This document shows positions 54,001 to 64,000 of a DNA stretch of 64,000 bases, in pieces (positions within the stretch are counted from its first letter, which is position 1; every line of letters starts with the position of its first letter). The notes beneath the pieces were generated by a model. It had not been told where the DNA came from. It was given only the letters and a program-made list of their open reading frames with translations, and did not search any database. The DNA is from Dirofilaria immitis (lineage: Eukaryota > Nematoda > Chromadorea > Rhabditida > Onchocercidae). The stretch covers positions 2,594,501 to 2,658,500 of the forward strand of contig JAKNDB010000079.1 in NCBI GenBank assembly GCA_024305405.1, given 5' to 3'. The position numbers and the translations under genes were made by a program.

Positions 54001-56315
54001 GAATAACTGATTGAATTGCAATTAATTATTCTCCAATTACTAATTTAGTTATAATTTTCACTTAATAAAAATTAAAAGTGAAAATTATTTCGAATCTTTT
54101 TATTTAGTACTAATTGTTATATTTGATGACTATATAAGAGAGTGTTGATTGGTGCAAATTGTCCCGTAATCATTTGAATAATTCTCATAATGATCGCAAT
54201 AATGTTATAATAAAAATGTAGTGCAATATTTTTTATCAGTTGTTATCATCAGTTTTGCAGATGCATTTTTTCTTATCGGAATACAAAGGCTTTTACGAAT
54301 TGACAAATTACTTTCTGTATTATAGTCGTGAGCTACGTATTGCATCACTTAAGAGTCGACGTTTGGCGGCCGTTCCAGCTAGTGCGCTAGAAGCGTTGCG
54401 CAACAAACAGAATGAATTACAAAATGATAAACGTGAATTCAAAATATTCTGTGAATTGCGTGTAGATGAAATAAATCGACGCACCACGGAATTGCTGGAA
54501 AAAGAGGTGATTTTAAATATTTTATTGAATAAGATGTACAAGACTGAAATTGATTGAATAATGGTGAATCATTTAAATTGAAACTTCACTAAAATTAGGA
54601 AAAAATTACTGGATGTCTAGATTAGGTGATGAGGATTATTGGTAACTTTAACGTTCATCATATGTCTCGTTGAGATTCGTCGTTGTTTTCTTCTTCAAAA
54701 TCTCATCGTTTAATCATTGATCATATATCTCGTTGAGATGAGCAATTCCATTAATGCTAATTCTTTATTAAAATTGCTGTCCACAAACATCTGAAATGAT
54801 TGTTCCACGTGTCCGTCATTCAACGAATTATGTTGTCATTAACTTCCTTCTTTGTAACGTAATGGCGGCCGCTATCATCAATAGATAATCAGAAATAAGC
54901 GGTAATAGTTTTGTAAAAAAAAGGAAGAAAAAGCGAAAAAGATTCCGGCTGAGATATATGCAAATTGGATGTTTAATTTTATGTATATGAGCTCTAGATT
55001 CTGTCCTTTACTTGTCATCTTCCTGTCCCGTCTTTTTTGTTTTGATCAAAGATTAGGATATCGTAATTGTCTTTCTCGTTAGAATTTTTTCACTTAAAAG
55101 AACTCAGCACTGATCCACCTGTCGTATTATATTTAAATAAAGTTTAAATAAATGAAGTTTGATAGGCGATATCAAAATTTATCTGTTGGGACGAACTCAA
55201 TCCTTCGAGATGTGTAGCGTTGTTTTTTCTGTATCTGTATTAAGATGAAAGTTAATTAAATCAATTTTCTACATCTGAAATTTACGAATGTTTGAATCCA
55301 TCCATCTAAAATATTTAAATCAATTTGAAATGGAAATTTTATCTGAATGGCACATAACGTTGATGATAATAAAAATAATCATATGTAAGGTTAAAACTGG
55401 ACAAGCCATGATATTAGCTACTGGCTATTGGCTTGGTATCTGTGACAGTGAGTGAATTAAATGGAAGAATTTGAGCCGCTAGACTTCGGAATGGAAGTTG
55501 CTTTTACGTTTATCCATCATTTGTCACAATAATTTCAGATGAAGTGTTAATAACTGATATCATAAATAAATGAAGATGGCGTATGATCATATTTTTAAAT
55601 GTCATGTCTAGCTGAATGAAAAATCGTATAAATCTTAGTTAATTTTTTAGTTTTAGTTTTTTTCTCGATATTTTGAACGGTTCCATTTTTTACTTATCAA
55701 TCATAATTCTACTAGTTATTTGTAGGCTGAACTAAAAGCTCGTGAAGAACAATTACAAGAACAATGGATTAAATTCTATGAAATGAATAATTCAGGTTCA
55801 CCGACTCGTCTCTCACATGATATGATGCGATCAATCATTTCACCAACTTCGCTTGACCGATCAGTGTTAGCTTATTGCTTTTAGGAATTTCAAAAATTTT
55901 TAAAAATTTTAAGGTCATTAATCATATTAACTGTTACATGTTTCGACGTGAAATTGACAGATCTATTCTTTAATTCCATCTGCTTCAAAAAAATATATGA
56001 ATTTTGAATCCCTTATTCTATCGCATATGAACAATATGTGAAGAATATTCAATTAAGCAGCAAGAATATAATTCACTGTAATTCTCTATATTTATACACT
56101 ACGGAAATATTAAGATATGATAGCAATATGAAAAGGATAAGTAATTTTTTACTTAACTTATTGAAATTATTTTCAAAATTCTTATTTAAAAATATGTCCT
56201 ATTTTATAGATCAGTACGTAGCATATCATCGCTCGGTAAATCATCTAGTGGTTCATCGATACCATTACATTTGGCCGAAAAACATCCAGAATATCGCGTT
56301 CAAAAAAGTGAATGA
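36087..56315 (+). CDS. Rho guanine-nucleotide exchange factor (DH-PH, AKAP13/ARHGEF2/ARHGEF18 type), 5' end missing
   Basis: Exons: 36087-36328, 38999-39177, 39688-39839, 39872-40113, 40692-40838, 41397-41587, 41989-42190, 42639-42745, 43653-43720, 43884-43962, 44524-44571, 44997-45027, 46685-46805, 47107-47225, 47347-47399, 47808-47984, 48392-48520, 48644-48742, 49014-49199, 49480-49581, 50120-50208, 50499-50679, 50771-50801, 52040-52150, 52439-52577, 52702-52768, 52883-53065, 53233-53339, 53605-53705, 54326-54506, 55726-55865, 56210-56315; about 1,370 residues read. A Ser-rich N-terminal half precedes the DH domain (KRQDIIHELYLTEKHH; LLIAQRLTKYPVLVEK) and PH domain (VIIVLFDDILIML; LNKLLVREVPRSTKLFFLLS). 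The C-terminus is a charged coiled coil (ENAQLRVENNQLQSE to LKAREEQLQEQW), then a Ser-rich tail. DH-PH proteins load GTP on Rho at membranes and actin. No C1 zinc finger is visible. Five one-base gaps occur. The 50801/52040 phase is unresolved and the 39872 acceptor is weak. Confidence 0.9.
45748..46534 (-). pseudogene. Decayed intronless reading frame inside a RhoGEF intron, unrecognised
   Basis: On the strand opposite the host gene, coding-like sequence runs for about 790 bases with no intron. Segments in order are SDNGQNYSFKVFVNALPIV, HNYYHPPAN, a stop, FLICLVDFLPSKGLQIINIY, MEEILKMSDVGTSVDLEALN, a stop, REMNSQMHEDFWHH, a shift, INNTTIFYYLPSPSHFCTYE, VITFRGIKKSVTGRITSV, a stop, then VSSVFSPLMHDGLRMEMNNQ and IGDTIRIQNGITISV before TAA at 45748-45750. 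Three internal in-frame stops (near 46432, 46183 and 45921) and at least two frame changes mean it cannot be translated as one protein; in-frame stops are not explained by the homopolymer gaps seen elsewhere. Amino-acid composition is unlike local noise. No family is recognised. A retrocopy or a decayed single-exon gene is my inference. Confidence 0.5.
48743..49013 (+). other. GC-AG intron in the RhoGEF DH domain
   Basis: The donor reads GGAAAAA|GCAAGT and the acceptor TTGTTGCAG|ATTACC. Protein continuity (LTKYPVLVEK to ITEMESGSAQEES, matching the family KYPVLVE+I....) and phase 0 on both sides fix it. GCAAGT is the usual form of the minor GC donor class. Confidence 0.88.
49582..50119 (+). 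other. Possible second GC-AG intron, in the PH domain
   Basis: After ...AGGAACAG the sequence is GCAAAC; the next exon begins at 50120 after TTTCAG. Phase agrees only if one A is added to the run at 49559-49564, giving CQNSQKK followed by EVIIVLFDD across the PH domain. Less certain than the intron at 48743. Confidence 0.45.
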
Positions 56316-59300
56316 GGAAAAGGATTACTCAAATTCAATATCTTTACAAATGACGATAATTTTCATTTTGATGAGTTCTAAAAAAATATTTTAATTATAA
56401 TCTTGCCAGCCGTATATTTCACTTCCTATTATATTCCCTTCATTTTTTTCAATTTATTTTTGATTATTGCTTATTCCTTATATTGAAGACAGTGAAATTG
56501 TATAAATTAAGTTTTTATTTGAAACTTCTGTCTGTGAGAAAGACAGGATTCTTGATGATATAAGCCAGAAATGTTTCCGATATATATATATAGAATGAGA
56601 TCAGAAGCACAGCATTCATATTTGCGAAGCTGAAATAATAGGATATTTTTTCTCTTTTATTGCAGTCTAGTTTTAATATTTAAGTTTTTTCAGAGCATGC
56701 TCAGATATTATATAGTTTGATCAAAGAAACTATAATTGAACAACAAATCTGATACAACTGTTAGAAGTATTATCTCGCAGTGCAATAGTAGAAGTTTTTA
56801 TAGGAGAAAAGAAAATAGCATAATCGAATAGTTAAATTTACTATAAATTTGGTAGAATTACAAATTAAATTATTAATTATTGATAAATTTTATGTTTAAA
56901 TGACTAATCATTTGTTCGGGCCATGCTTTTGTCAATTTTTACTGTAATTTAGCAATTATACATATATGTGTAAACATTGAGTCACCAGCATGATTCATTA
57001 AATCCATTTTTATTTTTGCAATTCTTTTTACGAAACCGGTTACTTCTCACTAATTGTTGAAAAATTTGATCACTTTTCTCTGAACATCAGAAAGGCTTTT
57101 TTCTTCGTATTTTTCTCTTTTATGGGTATGTATTTTGTTTTTGTTTACCAGAAAATAAATTACTAACTAAATTAACCAAGTGAATATATTATGCTTATTT
57201 ATTTTATTTTATTTATAATGAAGAATCTACTCATATTTATAAAAAATATTATAATACTTTTTTCTTCATTGATTTGAAATCATATGATTATTACAAATAT
57301 TTATCTGGAGTTTTTCGACGGAACCGGAAAAAATGATGATCGTGGTAATCTTGTAGCTATATTCTTCATTAATGATAAATCAGTATTAAAAAGCTGATGT
57401 AAAAAAGTGAAAAAAGTGAGAAGGCCAAAATTTGGTAATTTAATTATATATATGAATTTTTTTTTGCCAGAATTAAAAATGCTTACATTTATATTATATG
57501 CTTTATCTCATCGTATTGTTTATTTTTTATTTCTGCTAGATAAAATTGTAGCAAAATGCTTAGAATGATGTTTCATTATTATGTTTTTTTTTATTTTTCT
57601 TGCAAATTCACTTAAAAATATTTTCTTCTTCTTTTTTTTGCATATTTCATTGAACAAATTAATTTGTTTTGTACTTTTTTTTTTTTTTTATGAAATTGAT
57701 CATCCATCGCCACACTATGCATATGTGTAATATTAAAATCATTTCATTTATATTCTGTGAATTTCTTAAAAAAAAAAGAAGAAAAGAAAAGAAAAATTAA
57801 ACATTTCATTCTATAAATTTTTTTTTTTTAAAAAATTTTCGAACACTTTAAATATCGTTCATACTGAAATTTATTAATTTTTACATCAAATGTAACTATA
57901 ACAAGAAGATTCGCTCTCTTTTTTTTCTTTTTTTTTTTAATTTTTCTAAATACATTTATTTTAAGGTAAAATTTATTACTCGACAATAATCAGGTGTACA
58001 TTTTTTTACAAATAATATTATCTACCGGTATTGCGCATATTCCTCCCATTATTTTTTTTTTTTCGTACATTTATTAGTTGTATTGTTTGTTGTGAATAAA
58101 TGTTAAAAATAATACCACCATTATTTCTTTCATCATTTTTAAACTTTTATTGAAATATGAAAGTGAAGTTGATCAGACAGCAATTAGTCATCGTGATAAA
58201 TTTATTAAAATAGCAATCATACCATTTACTCTCGATGACTATTCCTTTACAGCAATGTTGAATTTTGTTTAATTTAAGAGGAGGAAGAAAAAAATATATT
58301 TTGTCCCAATTATCATTTTCATATTTAGTATCTTTTGTGACAACATATGTTTGACATGAAAATGTCCCTATTGAAATGTTCTATTCATATAAATATATCA
58401 TCAAACAATAGTAGTGATAGTACCTGTAGTTGTTATAGTCGTAGTAATGGATAGTAGCAATCATTAATAGAAGATTGTAATCTCGAATGATCAAATGATA
58501 TTAATTTCACCTGTCTGCAATACCAACAAATGTTGACTGACTAACCTATCAAAGTTTTTATGAAGATTAATCTATTTTTGTAATATGCCTTGTTGTACAC
58601 CTTATTTTCCATTCTATTTCTTTTTCTAGCATCGTATGTCTACAAAACTAAGATACATTATAGCTTAACGATTGATTGCGGTACACGATAACGTATGTTT
58701 TATAGTTATTATCAAAGTCATTATCATCATCATTATCATTTTTAAAGATGAAAAGAGAGAGAGAGAGTGAGAAAAACGAAAGGTTAATGAGAAAAAGAAG
58801 AATGGAATATACTTATACATTTTTAGATTTCAAGTAAAAAGAATTGCTAAAATTGATGTAGAAAAAGTGACCTTGTAAGTTTCCAAGAAACAAGAAAATT
58901 TGTTTTTCCTCTCCAATCAACTTCAATGATTGATATAGTAGCAGTTGAGAAATGAAATATTCTGATAAACTTGCATTTTCTTGATAAATCATCTTAGATT
59001 AAAAAGGAAATCAATAGTCGTTTGTAGAAATAAAAGATTGAAACGAATAAATGAAAATGATTTTTTTATAAAATTGAAAAATGAAAAATTTACTAGTCCT
59101 TTTTCTTTTTCTCTTCCAAACAATTTTCACAGACCAAATCAATAATGATTATCAGTCAATTAATGATAATTACATTCTATAAAAAACATAAATTTAAATT
59201 ACAAGGTTCTTTCAAATTATTTAGTTAATTTGATTATATGAAATCTTATTTTATCGAGATACTGAAATAATGAAAATTATTAAAGAAAACGAAACACTTC

Positions 59301-60067
59301 TATCATTTTAATTAAATTCAAATACCATATTCATAAGGCAATATCTCTGATAGTAAACGGACGAAATTTGTATAATTAAAAAATAAATTAATAATTTCTA
59401 TAATCAGCAATGATTATATATGTCATATGTCCACTCAGTATCTTATTTTCAAATTTCTGAATTATTTGAATTAAAACTTTATTTTAGTATATTTCGATTC
59501 AAATTTTTCTTCAGAACATCAAACATATTATTTCACTTTTTAACTAATTTTATAAATATCCGAAATTATCAATCATATAATTTTGCTTAAAAACTTAATA
59601 TTTCAATAAATACCATTTTTTTTTATTCTAATAAAATACAATAAATTTTTGTAGTTTTATAAAAAATTTTCATCATTTTATATTTTAGTGCATTAATTGA
59701 TAGTATGTAATTTTTTTCTTGAAAAATAGGAAATCATTTTATTATAATCAGTCATATCTCGATGCTAATATTATTATCATATCTTTCCTCGAGATTTATT
59801 CATTCCCGTTGTTACATTTATAATTTAAAATATTTCTAATATAATCTGTTTACCACATGTTCTCAACTATTGAAATTGCCGATTTCATCTATTAACTAAT
59901 AAATGATGAAGATATTTACGAAAAAAAAACGACGATAAAAAGATATGCCGAAAAGCATTTTTATGTTGTATTATATTTACTACAAATAAAATGACCGATT
60001 ATATTTGATTTGTTCAAGATATAGCTAAACTAATATTCGCCTTGTTCGGGAGCAGATGATACAAGTC

Positions 60068-60094
<27 letters not shown>
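60068..60094. repeat. TA dinucleotide microsatellite
   Basis: About 13 uninterrupted TA units following TACAAGTCA. Confidence 0.95.
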
Positions 60095-60098
<4 letters not shown>

Positions 60099-63000
60099 GA
60101 ATGCATAACTGTATCTCGAGAATAACCGCAAATATCCATTCATTTATTTTCAATTTAATCCGTACCAGATGTCATCATCATCTATCTCATCATCATCATC
60201 GATCACAGAATGGTTGTAAACTGTATCATTTTAAATCATTAGAAAAAAGGATTTATTTTTCCTTTTTATAACTTTCTAATGCGCGAAAATTTGTTGATTG
60301 TTTACATTAGTAATATTGAAATAATTGAAAATTATTAAATTAGCTAATATTCTAAATAAACAAAAAGTTCTTTTTTTTCTTTTTATAATTACTTTTATTA
60401 CGATATTATTGTTTGATTAAATTTATAATTTTTTTATAAAAAAAAAAATAAATTTTAGAAAATTTATGAATATTTTGATATTTTACAAAAGAAAAGATAT
60501 CTCAAAATGATAATTAACATTAATATATTATTAAAGAAGGAAGAAAAAAAATTCTCGAAAAAATAATTTGATAAAAGTGATTATAAAAAATTGTCAAATA
60601 TGAAATTTTCGGCGATTTTATCAACAAATAAAAAAGGAGTGATAAGAAAAAAAAAGTAAATTATTTAAAAACATTCAATCTTTCTTTTTGTTTTATTATA
60701 TTTATTTGCTTTTTTTTGTTTGGCTTACATATAATATATCAAAAATAAATTAATATTTAAATTAAAAATTTGCAATAAATTTTATCAAACATTTTTCATT
60801 TTATTATCACAAATTGAAGTAATCAGCAAATATTTACTTCTATTATGATAATAATTTCTTCATAATTTATCACATGATAATGGAATAAATGATAAATGAA
60901 TGAATGGATTGATTGCACAGTAAGTATTATAATAAAATGAGTTAAAACTAAAACTATAAAATGATTTACAACAATACATTTCATGCAGATCGACAATGAT
61001 AATTTATGATATTAACTACTGAATGCAATTCTCATAAATACCGATGATGCAATGATTTGACCCGAATTGTTAATGCTTACACTATCGTTCAGGTAATCAA
61101 TCTATGATTCGTTTCTTTTTATTCCTGATCGAATGATGATATTGTCAATTGGAAACAATACTGTATTGTGTATAAATTTATAAGGATAATAACTCTTCAT
61201 TGATTTCCATCTTTAATTTACATTTAAAAACTTTATCAATCGAGAATTTATGATAGCGACCGTATACGGAATGTTTTAATTAATACTTAATTCTAATAGA
61301 TCATTCACTTTGGCTTGAAATATCAGCATGTTTAATAAAAATTATTATTATTGTAAATTTAACTAATAATATCATATAATCATGATAATAATCATGATTA
61401 TTATCATTTATATCGTTGTTGTAATTGTGCTAAATTAATTACAGCCAATAATTCATAAGTAAGTTTTAATTTAATTTTTGCATTTCAAACTACAAATGGA
61501 AAATCTTTTAATTCATTCAAATTCTGCGATAACTTTTTGTTAATAATCAAATATACAAATTGAACAAAAAAATTTTTTTAGCAATTTTTTTTTTTGAAAT
61601 GGCATATTTAAATATTTTATAATTTTCGTAAGAAATTTAAAAGATATTCGAATTATAATATATCCCTTCGTCTTCTTCTTTTTTTTTTCCTTTAATTTTC
61701 ATTTTTTATTGTTCAAAAATTTTTCTGATGGAAAAGAATTTTTAATAAGTTTCCAAATTGATTAATTGATTATATTGATGAATAAGAGTTCCAGATTTTT
61801 GACAACTGAATAGATAGGTAGACAAATGGACAGGTGGACGAAATTTGATGATAACCAATACATCATTAAAAAAAAAAAAAAAAAAGAATGTCACATGGAT
61901 GGAACAGTGAAGATAGTGAAGATAGTTGATGTTAAATGACCATATCTCTTGTTAAACATAATTATCATCCGTAAGATCGCAATAGAAAATGATGGGAAAA
62001 TACTTTTTATTGAATGTCTCTGATACATATATAAACAAATTAGCTCATCTTGACAAAACGTTATTATCGTATATAAAATCTACAAATAAAATAATCGATT
62101 ATTTTTTTTTTTTTAAGATAAATATCATATAATCAATTAATTAATTATAGGATTAAAAATCAGAGTATTATTCGCTGTAATATTTTCGAAATATGGAAAA
62201 ATGTTTAAAATACGAAATATGATATATTAAAATTAAAATTCAATTTCATGATTATCATTTTGATTATTTAAGAAATTAATCATGATTGTAAGTTCTAACA
62301 TAAATTAAAAATAATATAAATCATGGCCAATATTACATTAAAGAAACAAAATCGATAATTAAAGAATCAAATAATAAAATTAATATTAATTTGATATTGA
62401 ATGTTTTACCTGTTGTCATGCTATAGAAGAAATTTCAATTCATTATCACAGGTGTAAAAAGAAAAAATTTCTTTTAAAAGATAATTATTAGCATGAAGTA
62501 TTAACAATTGCCAAATTAAATATTATTATACAGGATACAGATCAAAGATAAATATTACGATTATTTGCTAGTGATTTAAGTTCATGTATTGAAATATATT
62601 CACGATAAACTTATCGAGAAAAATAAAATAAATAATGATAACATTTTAAGATGACAAATGTTAAAATAATCGTTAAAATTAATTTATTATTTACCTTTAT
62701 TTATTCATTTATTTTTCTTCACTCATTTATTCATTTCATTATTTTTTTCATTTTTATCGAATGATCAACTTTTTTTAAATTTCAAAAATAAAAAAAAATT
62801 TACATTTCTTTCTCTTTGACCTTTCACCCGTACATCTTATTTCATTTTCATCTGTCAATCTGTTCATGGAAATAATAAATCGGCATCTTCAAAGTAAAAC
62901 GATTCCTGTCATATAACAACAATCACCCACAACAGTACACACTTCATTATTTCTCGCTTTTGTTAGCATGATCGAGTAGATGATCGTATTCTTTTAAATA

Positions 63001-63174
63001 TTCTGGCATATGTTTGTTGATTTATTTATAGGTTTGTATTTTATAGGTAAGGTTTGCATATTAGGCCTGTTTATATCGATCAAAGCTTAATTTGCATATA
63101 TGTAATATTCACATACACGTAAATATCATTGATGATAAGTTTCCTTCTAATCAGAGAGAAGAGATAGATAGTCA

Positions 63175-63208
63175 TAATAGTAGTAGTATTAGTAGTAGTA
63201 GTAGTATC
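63175..63208. repeat. AGT trinucleotide run
   Basis: About eleven AGT/TAG units with one ATT interruption. Confidence 0.9.
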
Positions 63209-64000
63209 CATCTTTATCCTTCTTTCTTCCTTTCCTTTATGCGGCATTTAATAAAAGAATGACTGATTATTGTTAACCTTGCCCTGTAGAATTAAGGATT
63301 AGCAAATGATGCAAAAACTGTAATGACCTGATTTGGTGGCAATCCTGATTGATACCATCATTCTATTCGTTTTATATTTTTATTTGATAATAAATCAACG
63401 GCTAATAAATTCATATTTTCCTTTCTTGCTAAGAAGCTAAGAGTTAATTCCATTTATGCAAATTAATAATTATAAATATAGAATGAAGCAAAGAATCTTA
63501 TGAAAAGAAAGATTTCTCGAAAAGCTTTTTTGTCACACTTGACCTTGTAAAATCTAATCATTTCACTTCACTTTCATTCTTTCTTTCCTTCTTTTCCTCC
63601 CTTCTTTCATCGGAATTTTGTTACAACTTCAAGTACTTCTAATCTTTTCTTTCTAATCCACTGAATGATAGCAAATATTGATTAAAAGATAAGAAGGAAA
63701 AAAATGATGAAATATTAGCAAAATAGGAGAAAAGAAGAGATAAATACTTACGATTGTTCAATCAGATCTTATAGTATTGATCGATTGATTGTTAGATCAG
63801 CTTAAATAAAATTGAATTCAATAAATTATAAAATTATTTTATTCGATAAATAATATTATTATTTAATAGCTATTTTTAATTATCCCATTTTTTAGTTTAA
63901 TAAATTCATTTATATTTTTATATATTTTTTTTTCATTTGCAACAATCTCGTGAAATTTATTAAAATAAAATCTCATAACCATCGATATTTACTTCATATA

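Larger units (their letters stand above)
56316..64000. other. AT-rich 3' flank, no gene supported
   Basis: After the RhoGEF stop there are many A and T runs, a TA repeat, short AGT and CAT runs and scattered partial ATT repeats. A terminal 3' UTR must lie at the start, but I cannot assign a poly(A) site with confidence because AATAAA-like words are very common here. No spliced coding signal or RNA gene is seen on either strand. Confidence 0.55.

Overview
The window looks like a filarial (onchocercid) nematode nuclear contig. It is very AT-rich. Genes are cut into many small exons joined by GT-AG introns, most with a TTTCAG-type acceptor. The proteins are metazoan, and one short piece of an alphaproteobacterial (Wolbachia-type) haem-synthesis gene lies in otherwise nematode DNA. 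The genus cannot be fixed from the sequence alone.

Layout. 1-6 kb is an accessory-looking zone: a hemD-like fragment of probable Wolbachia origin (about 1163-1501, +), an unrecognised minus-strand exon (2198-2341), the last exon of an unrecognised plus-strand gene (2757-3192), and minus-strand exons of a serpin (3358-3986, with weak upstream exons to about 5940) that seems to lack its reactive-centre end. 6-19.4 kb holds three recognisable housekeeping genes. A Jagunal (JAGN1) gene on the minus strand is divergent from XPA (nucleotide-excision repair), and XPA is followed on the same strand by a 20-exon PMS2/MutL-alpha gene (mismatch repair). 19.4-36.1 kb has no gene I can support. It holds microsatellites, a 53-bp minisatellite of about 12 copies and several imperfect duplications; some of it may be a long 5' intron of the next gene. 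36.1-56.3 kb is one long plus-strand Rho guanine-nucleotide exchange factor of the AKAP13/ARHGEF2/ARHGEF18 type: Ser-rich N-terminus, DH, PH, coiled coil. A decayed minus-strand reading frame sits inside one of its introns. 56.3-64 kb is AT-rich DNA with simple repeats and no gene I can support.

The main technical point is this: in 16 places across six genes, the conserved reading frame is recovered only if one more base is assumed in a short homopolymer run. The change is always one base too few, and exon phases then agree almost everywhere. This fits homopolymer under-calling in a draft assembly much better than decay of every gene. The annotations below therefore treat XPA, PMS2 and the RhoGEF as real genes whose frames are broken in this copy of the sequence.
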